Shown here piece after piece: positions 53,923-62,374 of a stretch of 64,000 nucleotides of DNA. Within the stretch, counting starts at the first letter, position 1; each line of letters begins with the position of its first letter. The position numbers and the translations under genes are program-made. Below the pieces are notes generated by a model. It ran no database searches, was not told the DNA's origin, and saw only the letters and a program-made list of their open reading frames with translations. Source of the DNA: Granulicatella elegans ATCC 700633 (lineage in GTDB: Bacteria; Bacillota; Bacilli; Lactobacillales; Aerococcaceae); contig NZ_KI391971.1 of assembly GCF_000162475.2 (NCBI RefSeq), forward strand, positions 1,322,911 through 1,386,910, given 5' to 3'.

Positions 53923-54682
53923 GAGTCTCACCTCGATTAGCCATTACTGTTAACGTATCAGAAATTGCTTCAAACATTTCTTCATCTGTACGTTCGCCTT
54001 TAAATAATTGATGATACAAGATTCCATCTTTAATAAATAACACTCGTTTCGCTCGACTAGCAGCTAAGGTACTATGCGTTACCATTAAAATCGTTTGTCC
54101 ATTTTCATTTAAAGTATCAAACACATCTAAAATATTGCTAGAAGATTTTGAATCTAATGCTCCAGTTGGTTCATCTGCTAGTAATATACTAGGATCCGCC
54201 ATCATTGCACGTCCAATGGCTACTCTTTGTTGTTGACCTCCGGATAATTCATAAGGATATTTTTCTAATAATTTTTCAATCCCTAACATAGTAGCAACAG
54301 GTTTTACTTTTTTCTCCATTTCTTGAACAGTTTTCTTCGCTAGTACTAATGGAAGTAACATATTATCCTTAACAGATAACGTTTCTAATAAATTGAAATC
54401 TTGGAATACAAATCCTAAATGATCTCGACGAAATGCTGCTAATGTTTTGTCAGGTATATTTTGAATATCTAATTGATTCAATAATACTTGTCCTTTTGTT
54501 GGACGATCTAATGTCGCTAAAATATTTAGTAGCGTTGTTTTACCAGAACCAGATTCACCCATAATGGCAACATATTCTCCTTTTTCAACACTAAAAGTAA
54601 TATCTTTTAATGCTTCTACTTGCATCGCTCCAAATCTTGTATGGTAAATTTTTTGTACTTGTTTTACATCTAATAATGTCAT
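53915..54682 (-). CDS. BceA-type ABC transporter ATPase
   Basis: 255 residues. Walker A GESGSGKTT (42-50), LSGGQQQR, ILLADEPTGALD and VTHS, all typical of the MacB/LolD/BceA group. Partner of the BceB-type permease. A BceR-type box (54774-54787) about 90 nt upstream links it to the two-component system at 42.6-44.3 kb. Confidence 0.93.
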   Translation of the reverse strand: MTLLDVKQVQKIYHTRFGAMQVEALKDITFSVEKGEYVAIMGESGSGKTTLLNILATLDRPTKGQVLLNQLDIQNIPDKTLAAFRRDHLGFVFQDFNLLETLSVKDNMLLPLVLAKKTVQEMEKKVKPVATMLGIEKLLEKYPYELSGGQQQRVAIGRAMMADPSILLADEPTGALDSKSSSNILDVFDTLNENGQTILMVTHSTLAASRAKRVLFIKDGILYHQLFKGERTDEEMFEAISDTLTVMANRGETHV

Positions 54683-54773
54683 TTCAATTCCTACTTTCTC
54701 TTTGATTTGTATTTATTCTATCAAATAAAATCGATGCATTCCTGTATTTTAACTATCATTTTCTTTTTGTTTC

Positions 54774-54787
54774 TTACATTTTTGTAA
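54774..54787 (-). promoter_or_regulatory. BceR-type operator upstream of the BceAB genes
   Basis: TTACA-TTTT-TGTAA matches the TNACA-N4-TGTAA pattern described for BceR-like regulators, and extends to TTTCTTAC-N6-GTAAGAAA (54770-54791). The match is exact; the link to the regulator at 43.6 kb is inferred. Confidence 0.65.
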
Positions 54788-54842
54788 GAAAGAAATTTCT
54801 TAATCTTAAATGTTTTTACTTTTAAAAAAGCAATAAAAATCG

Positions 54843-55107
54843 TATAATACATTTATAAAAGTAATGATTATTCGTTACTTAAACAATATAATAAAATGAT
54901 TAATTTAAACAATCATTTTACTTATTTTTCCTTTTTTATTGATGTGATTTCCGGAAAGAACCTCGTTCTTTTCGTTAATCTTCGCTTTGATTGGCAGAGA
55001 TATTCTAAAAATAAACAACCATCATACACTTATGCCAGAAACTCTGCCAACGAAGTTTACCCACCTAGCAAATCAGACGAAAGTTTGAATAGTTAGGTGG
55101 GTTTTTT
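54843..55107 (+). ncRNA. Candidate stand-alone structured RNA with terminator
   Basis: A TATAAT (54843-54848) is followed by small hairpins (AAGTAA/TTACTT; AAAATGATT/AATCATTTT, about 54894-54919; AAAGAAC/GTTCTTT). A long-range stem then joins 54980-54984 with 55051-55055 and 54991-54999 (TTGGCAGAG) with 55042-55050. Last comes a strong terminator. No protein with a ribosome-binding site fits, and no plus-strand gene follows. I could not assign it to a known RNA family; the exact 5' end is uncertain. Confidence 0.5.
55060..55107 (+). terminator. Plus-strand terminator of the candidate RNA
   Basis: CCCACCTA (55060-55067) pairs with TAGGTGGG (55094-55101), followed by TTTTTT. On the minus strand no T run follows, so it serves plus-strand transcription. 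Confidence 0.88.
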
Positions 55108-55137
55108 ATATAAAAATTCTATTAATTTCTCCATAAA

Positions 55138-55163
55138 AAGGACGAGACTCTCGTCTCGTCCTT
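55138..55163 (-). terminator. Terminator of panE
   Basis: AAGGACGAGAC-tctc-GTCTCGTCCTT, 11 bp, followed on the minus strand by TTTTATGG. Confidence 0.88.
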
Positions 55164-55174
55164 CAAAATTCTTA

Positions 55175-56104
55175 TTATTGTACTTTTAAGATTTGTTCTT
55201 TTGCATGAATTAATTGAGTAATCATAGCACAATATGGAGTTGGAATCCCGTACTCTAATCCACGTTTTGCAACAAATCCATTTAAGTAATCAATCTCAGT
55301 AAAGCGATGATTTTGCATTAAATCTTGGTGCATTGATGGATAGTGTGCACGCACTTTGTTTGAAGCTGTATAAACATAGTTTTTCATTTCAGCTTCATCA
55401 ATTTTTACACCTTCATGATGAGCCACTTCTACGAATTCATGAATAATTTGATCCACAACTGCTTCTGCTGTAGTTGTGTCAAATACTTCTCCAATATTCG
55501 CATCTAAAATGGCACACGTTGCATTCATTGTTCCGTTTACACATGCTTTTCTCCAAATTGAGAATAAAACATCTTCACTATAACTAGCATTTAATCCTGC
55601 TTGATTCATAACAGCGACTAATTCTTCTGCAATCGCACGACCGCTTGCTTCTTCGACTGCTTGAATTTCAACAGTACCTGTTCCACCTAAACGAGCCACG
55701 CCTGGAGCATTAATTCCTGCTGTCCAAATCGTTACACCCATAATAATGTTTTTACGCGGAACATATTTTTCCATTGTATATTCATGGCCTAAACCATTTA
55801 ATAAACATACAACTTTTGTATCTTCATGAATAATTGCTTTGATTTTTTCAAGCATTTCCCCTAATTTCATTGATTTTGTAAATGCGATAACCACATCTAC
55901 TTCCTCATGAACTTCTTCAGGTCTGTAGATTGGAATTTGTAATGTATCCGTTGTATCTCCATCTACTACTTGTAATCCATTTGTACGAATTGCTTCAATA
56001 TGCGCTGGCCATTCATCAATTAAGACAACATCTTGTCCTGCTTTTGTCAACATGTAACCAAAGCGACATCCCATTGCTCCAGCACCTGCAATTGCAATTT
56101 TCAT
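55175..56104 (-). CDS. panE: 2-dehydropantoate 2-reductase family protein
   Basis: 309 residues. NAD(P)-binding GAGAMGCRFGYML at the N terminus; a conserved Lys in AFTKSMK; the C-terminal domain has WRKACVNGTMNA and the catalytic Lys region. Reduces ketopantoate to pantoate, or related 2-keto acids in lactic acid bacteria. It follows a IIC-like transporter gene by 15 nt, so they form one unit. No other pantothenate genes are present nearby. Confidence 0.9.
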   Translation of the reverse strand: MKIAIAGAGAMGCRFGYMLTKAGQDVVLIDEWPAHIEAIRTNGLQVVDGDTTDTLQIPIYRPEEVHEEVDVVIAFTKSMKLGEMLEKIKAIIHEDTKVVCLLNGLGHEYTMEKYVPRKNIIMGVTIWTAGINAPGVARLGGTGTVEIQAVEEASGRAIAEELVAVMNQAGLNASYSEDVLFSIWRKACVNGTMNATCAILDANIGEVFDTTTAEAVVDQIIHEFVEVAHHEGVKIDEAEMKNYVYTASNKVRAHYPSMHQDLMQNHRFTEIDYLNGFVAKRGLEYGIPTPYCAMITQLIHAKEQILKVQ

Positions 56105-56119
56105 TATAATTCCTCCTTA

Positions 56120-57181
56120 TTATACCGTTAATTTATAATCTTCCGGTTGAATCCATTGTACCACTTTTTCGAACACATGGATAAAGAAAATATTGAAAAT
56201 AATAGGAGCCACTACGAAAATAACTGCTACTAATAAAATATTTCCAACTGTCCATCCATTTTCCATTAAGTTTAAAGCATAAATAGGTCCTACTAAACCA
56301 CTAAAACCGAAACCGGCACTAGCAGGAGTTCCTTGAATAGAAAAGACTGCTGCTAAAACACCTAATAATGCTGAAGAACATAACATCGGTAATAAAATCT
56401 TTGGTTTGGCGATTACGTTTGCCATTGACATTTTAGGAGATCCAATAAAGTGTGCAATACAAGTTCCTACTGAATTAACTTTTAATCCAGCAACCGCTAA
56501 ACCAAAACCTGCCGCACAGATTCCTAAGTTCGCTGCACCAGAACCAATCCCTGATAAACCAATTGCTAAACCAATCCCTACTGTTGTAAATGGTGAAACA
56601 ATTAAAATACAGAATGTCATCGCAATTAACATACACATAATAATTGGTTGTAAGGTTAATAAGAATTCCACCCCTTGACCAATTAATGTTGTAATTTTAA
56701 CAATGTATGGTTGAGCAAGTCTTCCAATCCCACCAATAACGACTAATGTAACCGTTGGAATGACGATAATTGAATAAGCTTTTGCTTTATCTCCAATCCA
56801 TAAAATAAATGCAGCTGCTACTGCCGCCGTTACACCCATTGTAATAATATCTCCAGTACCAGCGAACACTACACCTTTAACATCTGGATTAAAGCCTGGT
56901 GCACCTCCTGCAAAAACAGTAGCTAAAGCAATGGCTCCTGCTTGAATTGGAGTAAATTTAAAGAAATGTCCTACCATTAAACCGATAATAGCACCCATCA
57001 TAGTATTAGCCACTTGAGTCGCTTGAATAATTAATTGTCCTTGAGGAAACACTGGTAATAACGCTTTTGTTAATTCACCTAAAATTGCCCCAGGAATTAA
57101 AGTTACAACTACCCCTAATGCTAACGCATTTAATACGGTCATTGTAAACTCTTTTGCTGAATAAGTTTTATTTGTATCCAT
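56120..57181 (-). CDS. PTS IIC-like membrane transporter (PTS_EIIC_2 family), no EIIA/EIIB partners
   Basis: 353 residues with about ten membrane helices, rich in Gly/Ala. GGAPGFNPDVKG and KVNSVGTCIAHFIGSPKMSM are typical of the PTS_EIIC_2 family. No phosphorylation domain and no EIIA or EIIB gene nearby. Together with panE in one operon it may move pantoate, a related acid or a sugar acid without phosphorylation; this is inference. ATG at 57181 is 7 nt after GGGGA. Confidence 0.82.
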   Translation of the reverse strand: MDTNKTYSAKEFTMTVLNALALGVVVTLIPGAILGELTKALLPVFPQGQLIIQATQVANTMMGAIIGLMVGHFFKFTPIQAGAIALATVFAGGAPGFNPDVKGVVFAGTGDIITMGVTAAVAAAFILWIGDKAKAYSIIVIPTVTLVVIGGIGRLAQPYIVKITTLIGQGVEFLLTLQPIIMCMLIAMTFCILIVSPFTTVGIGLAIGLSGIGSGAANLGICAAGFGLAVAGLKVNSVGTCIAHFIGSPKMSMANVIAKPKILLPMLCSSALLGVLAAVFSIQGTPASAGFGFSGLVGPIYALNLMENGWTVGNILLVAVIFVVAPIIFNIFFIHVFEKVVQWIQPEDYKLTV

Positions 57182-57309
57182 ATTCATTCCCCTTTCTTTT
57201 CAATGGACTCATTATATCATAACCTTTTTGAAAACAAAGCAATATTTTCATTATTTACATACTAAAAAGCAACTATAACTTTACTAGTATAATTACTTAA
57301 AATAAGAAA

Positions 57310-57387
57310 AGACTTCCTATAATAGCATGGGCATGAGACTCGCTTAGCGAGACTACTGCCGTCCTAATACTACTATTAAGGAAGTCT
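57310..57387. repeat. Modular inverted-repeat element, short form (copy F)
   Basis: 78 bp from AGACTTCCTAT to AAGGAAGTCT with inner hairpin CTCGC-tta-GCGAG; no hairpins I and II. Flanks AAATAAGAAA and CTAATACG are shared with copy E. It lies between gltX and the IIC-like gene. Confidence 0.9.
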
Positions 57388-57399
57388 AATACGCATAAA

Positions 57400-58878
57400 T
57401 TACGCTTGGATTAAAGCCAACGCTTCGTTTAAGTGTACAAGGCTACGTTCTTTTCCTAATAATTCAATCGTTTGACCTAAAGATGGACCATGAGTTTGAC
57501 CACTTGTTGCCACACGAATTGGCATAAATAAGTTCTTACCTTTTACACCAGTTTCTTTTTGAACAGCCTTAATAGCTGCCATCACACTAGCTTCATCAAA
57601 TACTTCTAAAGCTTCTAATTGAGCCTTAAATGCATGAAGTACAGTCGGTACAGTTTCACCTTGAAGCACTTCTCTTGCTTCATCATTTTCTACAACAAAG
57701 TCTTTTTGGAAGAATAAACTTGAAATAGAAACAATCTCATTCATGTAGCTCATTTGATCATGATATAACGCTACTAATTTATTCGCCCAAACTTGTTGCT
57801 CTTCACTCAATGTTTCAGGTAATAAACCTGCTAATTGTAATTGGTGAATTGCTAATGGTGCAACTTCTTCTAATGGAGTTTTCTTCACATAAGTGTTGTT
57901 AATCCATTCTAATTTCTTAGGATCGAATGCTGCTGGAGATTTACCAAGACGTTTTTCATCAAAAATTTCAATAAATTCTTCTCTTGAGAAAATTTCATCT
58001 TCCCCTTGTGGAGACCATCCTAATAAAGTAATGAAGTTGAACATTGCTTCTGGTAAATAGCCTAAATCTTTATATTGTTCAATAAATTGTAAAATAGACT
58101 CATCACGTTTTGATAATTTTTTACCTGTTTCTGTATTAATAATTAATGTCATATGACCAAATCTAGGAGTATCCCAACCAAATGCTTCATACACCATCAT
58201 TTGTTTTGGAGTGTTAGCAATATGGTCATCCCCACGTAATACATGAGTAATTTCCATAAAGTGATCATCCACTGCTACTGCAAAGTTATACGTTGGCATA
58301 CCATCACGTTTTAGAATAACAAAGTCGCCACCGACACTACCAGATTCAAAAGTAATTTCACCTTTTACAATATCATCAAAAGTATATGTTCTATTTTGAG
58401 GAACTCTGAAACGAACAACTGGAGTACGTCCTTCTGCTTCAAAAGCATCACGTTGTTCTTGTGTTAAATGAGCATGTTGTCCACTATAATGTGGCATTTC
58501 TCCATTTGCACGTTGTGCTTCACGTTCTGCTTCTAACTCTTCTTCAGTCATATAGCATTTATAAGCTTTATCTTCTGCAATTAATTGTTCAATTAATGGA
58601 TTATAAATATGTTCACGTTCTGATTGACGATATGGTCCTACATTTTTTGGTTTATCTGGACCTTCATCCCAGTCAATTCCTAACCAAGTTAAGTTTTCTA
58701 ATTGACTTTCTTCTCCATGAGCAATATTTCTTTTACGGTCAGTATCTTCAATACGAATAATAAATTCTCCACCGTAATGTCTTGCGAATAAATAATTAAA
58801 TAGAGCTGTTCTTGCATTACCAATATGCAAATGCCCTGTTGGACTTGGTGCATAACGTACACGCACTTTATCTGCCAT
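57400..58878 (-). CDS. gltX: Glutamyl-tRNA synthetase
   Basis: 492 residues. Class I motifs: HLHIG (16-20, HIGH) within [18 protein letters not shown] and KLSKRDES (KMSKS) near 253. It charges tRNA-Glu, and in many Gram-positives also tRNA-Gln for later amidation. Monocistronic here; a modular repeat lies 12 bp after its stop. Confidence 0.97.
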   Translation of the reverse strand: MADKVRVRYAPSPTGHLHIGNARTALFNYLFARHYGGEFIIRIEDTDRKRNIAHGEESQLENLTWLGIDWDEGPDKPKNVGPYRQSEREHIYNPLIEQLIAEDKAYKCYMTEEELEAEREAQRANGEMPHYSGQHAHLTQEQRDAFEAEGRTPVVRFRVPQNRTYTFDDIVKGEITFESGSVGGDFVILKRDGMPTYNFAVAVDDHFMEITHVLRGDDHIANTPKQMMVYEAFGWDTPRFGHMTLIINTETGKKLSKRDESILQFIEQYKDLGYLPEAMFNFITLLGWSPQGEDEIFSREEFIEIFDEKRLGKSPAAFDPKKLEWINNTYVKKTPLEEVAPLAIHQLQLAGLLPETLSEEQQVWANKLVALYHDQMSYMNEIVSISSLFFQKDFVVENDEAREVLQGETVPTVLHAFKAQLEALEVFDEASVMAAIKAVQKETGVKGKNLFMPIRVATSGQTHGPSLGQTIELLGKERSLVHLNEALALIQA

Positions 58879-58986
58879 TTTTAATAACTTCCCTTCTATT
58901 TTGTCTATCGTTTCTATTGTAAAACTTTTTAGTTAAAATTGCTATGACTTTAATGCTTTTTCTTTAAAATTCATTCATCGTTTTAA

Positions 58987-59733
58987 CTATTGAGCATTCT
59001 TGTTTTGTTCCTTAATAAATTTAGCGATTTTTTCACTTGTAATTTTTTGTTGTCTGCGATCACTCATCGATCTTTCTCCATCACCTATTTGTTTTCCATA
59101 TGAGCCAAATCCACTATGATTTCCTTCAAAAATGAATTCTTGTTCAAAAGTTTGAGGAAGGCGATTTTTACTTTTAATATACTTTGTCCAATTCAAAACT
59201 TTATCATTACTTGCGATAATGGATAAGACTGGGACATCACTATTACTAAAATCTACACTTTTATCAAAATAACTTGCTAATAAAATAATACCTGCTAAAT
59301 GATTTTCCTTTTTCAATTTGACAGCATCTAAGCTTGCCACAACTCCACCTAATGAATGTCCTGCAACATAAACTTTATCTAACTTTTCCTCTTTTATAAT
59401 CGATTCCGTTGTACCTCTTTCTAAAATCGGTAAGTTAAGAGATGATTCAATGACATAAGTCGTAATACCTTGATTGGATAATTCCATCGCTAAATTTACA
59501 TAAGCTTGAGGCTCTACTAATGCTCCCGTATAAAATAATATCGTTGCCATTTCATCGCCCTTTGCATCAAATCGATAAGAGTGATTCTTTTTTTCATAAG
59601 TTTCTAAATTCCATAATCCAATTGCTTCAGGAGTTCCACGATAAGTAAATATAAGAATCAATCCATAAAATAATAAAATCAGTGCAAATAACATCCCAAA
59701 AATTCCATAAAACCATTTTCTTTGTCGAGTCAT
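58987..59733 (-). CDS. Membrane-anchored alpha/beta hydrolase
   Basis: 248 residues. A membrane helix (about 10-30) suggests an outer face location. The hydrolase core has GALVEPQAY for the oxyanion strand, nucleophile elbow GHSLGG (Ser near 129), an Asp in SIIASNDKVLN and His in EGNHSGFG, like other Abhydrolase_5 proteins. Substrate unknown; possibly a lipase or esterase at the membrane. Monocistronic. Confidence 0.82.
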   Translation of the reverse strand: MTRQRKWFYGIFGMLFALILLFYGLILIFTYRGTPEAIGLWNLETYEKKNHSYRFDAKGDEMATILFYTGALVEPQAYVNLAMELSNQGITTYVIESSLNLPILERGTTESIIKEEKLDKVYVAGHSLGGVVASLDAVKLKKENHLAGIILLASYFDKSVDFSNSDVPVLSIIASNDKVLNWTKYIKSKNRLPQTFEQEFIFEGNHSGFGSYGKQIGDGERSMSDRRQQKITSEKIAKFIKEQNKNAQ

Positions 59734-59760
59734 ACTTACAACTCCCTTCGTTTGTTAAAT

Positions 59761-59802
59761 AAAAAACATCCCGTCCATCTAAGATTAACAATGGATAGGA
59801 TG
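59761..59802 (-). terminator. Terminator of the aminopeptidase gene
   Basis: CATCC-t-ATCCAT and ATGGA-c-GGGATG arms (59791-59802, 59767-59778) followed by TTTTTTATT on the minus strand. Confidence 0.8.
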
Positions 59803-59814
59803 CTTTCAATGTCA

Positions 59815-61059
59815 TTAAATAGCCCAGTCTCCATTACGGAAGATTGGTACAACTGTTCCGTCTTCACGAATACCGTCAACATTCATATTTGGTCCACCAA
59901 TCATGAAGTCCACATGAACGTCTGAACGATTTAAACCGGCTGCAGCTAATTCTTCTTCAGTTTCAAATTTTTCTCCACCTTTAACACTTGTCGCATAAGC
60001 TGAACCAATTGCTAAGTGGTTTGAAGCATTCTCATCATATAATGTATTAAAGAATGTAATTCCTGATTGAGAAATTGGAGAAGGGTCGCTTACTAACGCA
60101 ACTTCACCTAATCCACGAGCACCCATATTTTCGAATACTAAATCTTTCATTACTTGGTCGCCTTTTTCAGCAGAAACTTCTACAATTTGACCATCTTTAA
60201 ACGTAACTTTGATTCCTTCGATAATATTGCCATTATAACTTAATGGTTTTGTACTTGTTACATACCCCTCAGCTACACGATAATCTGGAGCTGAGAATAC
60301 TTCTTCTGTTGGCATGTTTGCGATGAAGTGTTCTCCTTGAGCATTGATGCTTCCTGCACTTTCCCACACGTGATTTTTAGGCATTCCTAGAGTTAAGTCT
60401 GTCCCTGGTGCAGTGTAGTGTAATTTAGCAAATTGTTCTTTATTTAAAATAGCTGCTTTTTTGTCTAATTTTTCTTCATGTTCTTTCCAAGCAGCAACTG
60501 GATCATCAGCATATACTCGGCAAGTAGTAAAGATTTGATTCCATAGTAAATCTACAGCTTCTTCAGTTGATGTTGCTTCTGGGAATACTTTTTTAGCCCA
60601 TGCGCTACCTGCAGCAGCAGCTACTGTCCAGCTTATTTTATTCGATTGACCTGCAATACGCATTGGTTTTAAAGCAACACTTGTAGCTTTCATTGATTTT
60701 GCAAGACGACTTGTATCTACTCCATTTAATGCATCTGGATCTTTAGAGACAATGCTTAAACGACTTGCTTTATGGTCTAATAAATAATGCATTTCTTGGA
60801 CTTTATATTCAGGAACTGTCGTAATACGATCTTCCGCTGCATATAATAAACGCTCACGGTTGATTTCATCATCACTCCATTGAACGATAACTTCACTTGC
60901 TCCTAATTGATACGCTTCTTTTACTAATAAGCGTGCAAATACTGCTTGCTCCACTTCCGCATAAATGACTACTGTATGTCCCGGTTGAACATTAATCCCA
61001 GTAGACACTAGTAATTTTGCATATTTTTGTAAATTTACATCAAAATTTTCTAATACCAT
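59815..61059 (-). CDS. M29-family aminopeptidase (AmpS/PepS type)
   Basis: 414 residues, cytoplasmic. Family pattern: GHTVVIYAEVEQAVFARLLVKEAYQLGA, LGMPKNHVW, NMPTEEVFSAPD, LGEVALV and HVDFMIGG near the C terminus, with the metal-binding Glu, His and Asp. It releases N-terminal residues from peptides and serves amino-acid supply. Single gene with a terminator. Confidence 0.93.
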   Translation of the reverse strand: MVLENFDVNLQKYAKLLVSTGINVQPGHTVVIYAEVEQAVFARLLVKEAYQLGASEVIVQWSDDEINRERLLYAAEDRITTVPEYKVQEMHYLLDHKASRLSIVSKDPDALNGVDTSRLAKSMKATSVALKPMRIAGQSNKISWTVAAAAGSAWAKKVFPEATSTEEAVDLLWNQIFTTCRVYADDPVAAWKEHEEKLDKKAAILNKEQFAKLHYTAPGTDLTLGMPKNHVWESAGSINAQGEHFIANMPTEEVFSAPDYRVAEGYVTSTKPLSYNGNIIEGIKVTFKDGQIVEVSAEKGDQVMKDLVFENMGARGLGEVALVSDPSPISQSGITFFNTLYDENASNHLAIGSAYATSVKGGEKFETEEELAAAGLNRSDVHVDFMIGGPNMNVDGIREDGTVVPIFRNGDWAI

Positions 61060-61118
61060 CGTATCTCTCCTTTAAATTAATTACGCTTCTATTGTAACAT
61101 ACTCTTGATAAAACTGCA

Positions 61119-61871
61119 TTATTCCTTTTCTTCATAGAAAACTTCATCTAAATACAAGCCTTGTGGTGGAGCTGTAGGTCCTGCTTTTTGTCGATCCATT
61201 GCTACTAAAATGTCTCTCATATCTGAAACAGGTCGTAATCCATCTCCGATTTGTAGACTTGTCCCCACTAATATACGAATCATATTGTATAAAAAGCCAT
61301 TTCCTTCAAACGTGAAGACTAATTCCCCATCCTTTTCTACCACTTCTGCTTTGGTAACGATTCGCACTTTCGATTCCTTATCCGTCTTTGTAGAACAAAA
61401 GCTTGTAAAATCATGTTCGCCAATGACCGCTTGTAAAGCTTCATTCATATTATCCACATTCACTCGATAAGGATGATGAAGAGTATATAAACGACTAAAT
61501 GGATTTACGAATTTTTGAATATTTACACGATAAATATATCGTTTCCCCGTCACACTATATCTAGCATGAAATTCATCACTAACTGCCATTACTTGTTTTG
61601 CAGAAATATCATCCGGTAATAAACTGTTTAAAGCTCTTTGTAAATTTTCTTCTTCAATTTTAGTTGGATAATCAAAATGTATCACTTGTCCATTCGCATG
61701 TACACCTGAATCTGTTCTACCTGAACCGCAAACCGGAATATACAATCCCTTTGTCATTTTTCGTAATGCTTTATTTAATTCTGCTTGAATACTATTGCCA
61801 TTTTCTTGTACTTGAAACCCTACATAATTCGTTCCATCATAGCTTAAAATGACTTTATAACGAAATCCCAC
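61119..61871 (-). CDS. truA: tRNA pseudouridine(38-40) synthase TruA
   Basis: 250 residues. The catalytic Asp54 lies in GRTDSGVHA. YDGTNYVGFQ opens the protein and FLYNMIRILVGT is a further family motif. The start is GTG at 61871, 7 nt after AGGAGG. Downstream of ecfA-ecfT as in many Firmicutes, though separated here by a small gene and a terminator. Confidence 0.96.
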   Translation of the reverse strand: MGFRYKVILSYDGTNYVGFQVQENGNSIQAELNKALRKMTKGLYIPVCGSGRTDSGVHANGQVIHFDYPTKIEEENLQRALNSLLPDDISAKQVMAVSDEFHARYSVTGKRYIYRVNIQKFVNPFSRLYTLHHPYRVNVDNMNEALQAVIGEHDFTSFCSTKTDKESKVRIVTKAEVVEKDGELVFTFEGNGFLYNMIRILVGTSLQIGDGLRPVSDMRDILVAMDRQKAGPTAPPQGLYLDEVFYEEKE

Positions 61872-61932
61872 TCGATTTCCTCCTTCACGATTTCTTCGAT
61901 TTATTGTACCACATTCCTATTAGAAAAGTGGA

Positions 61933-61980
61933 AAAGACTTTCCCATAGTTAGAAAATCATTCTACTACGGGAAAGTCTTT
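61933..61980 (-). terminator. Hairpin between the 131-residue gene and truA
   Basis: AAAGACTTTCCC pairs with GGGAAAGTCTTT (12 bp), with an inner CTA/TAG pairing, and TTCCAC follows on the minus strand. The outer arm overlaps the stop codon of the upstream gene. AAGACTTTCCCATAGT resembles the outer arm of the modular repeats (AGACTTCCCATAGTAG). Confidence 0.65.
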
Positions 61981-62374
61981 AATTTAATTGTTGTTTGATT
62001 AATCGAACAACTACCGATTTTAGCGCATCTAAATGTTTAGAAATATCTTGTACATTTTTATAAATCATAAAATCTACAACAGGATTATCTAGCCACAAAT
62101 CAAAAATATAATCCCATGTTGTATTAGAAATATGTAAATTTGAATGTGCTAATAAATAAGGATACTCTCTTTGAAGTGTTCTAACTCCACGTTGAATTTC
62201 TGCTAGATCTTTATTCAGTAATGAAATTTGTCTTCTCTTAAAAAAATTTAAAATGAAACTATCACTAAAAAAATCAAAAATCATCCATGATTTTAATTTT
62301 TTCATTCGTGTTTCAGCATGATAGATTTTTCTTAATATATATCTTAATAGTGTTAAATCCTGTTCCATACTCAT
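61979..62374 (-). CDS. Small helical protein of unknown function in the ecf operon
   Basis: Not recognised. 131 residues, predicted mostly alpha-helical with amphipathic stretches, no signal peptide or clear membrane helix. The first 45 residues are basic (LRKIYHAETRMKKLKSW). It overlaps the ecfT stop by one base (TAATG) and has GAGGAC at the start, so it is translated from the ecfA-ecfT message. In most Firmicutes truA follows ecfT directly, so this gene is an extra part. It could interact with the transporter at the membrane; no evidence beyond position. Confidence 0.65.
   Translation of the reverse strand: MSMEQDLTLLRYILRKIYHAETRMKKLKSWMIFDFFSDSFILNFFKRRQISLLNKDLAEIQRGVRTLQREYPYLLAHSNLHISNTTWDYIFDLWLDNPVVDFMIYKNVQDISKHLDALKSVVVRLIKQQLN

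Noticed and set aside
54896..55096. 66-codon plus-strand ORF upstream of the terminator
   Set aside because: No ribosome-binding site (ACAATATAATAAA before ATG), no recognisable family, and its stop lies in the terminator stem. The structured RNA is a better explanation.
54940..55107. T-box leader or tmRNA/6S RNA
   Set aside because: No AGGGTGGNACCGCG block and no downstream plus-strand synthetase gene; no tmRNA tag region; the terminal pairing of 6S RNA was not evident. Left as unassigned RNA.
61933..61980. Another copy of the modular repeat
   Set aside because: Only the AAGACTTTCCCATAGT arm is similar; the right arm and inner hairpins differ, so it is kept as a terminator-like hairpin that may be distantly related.
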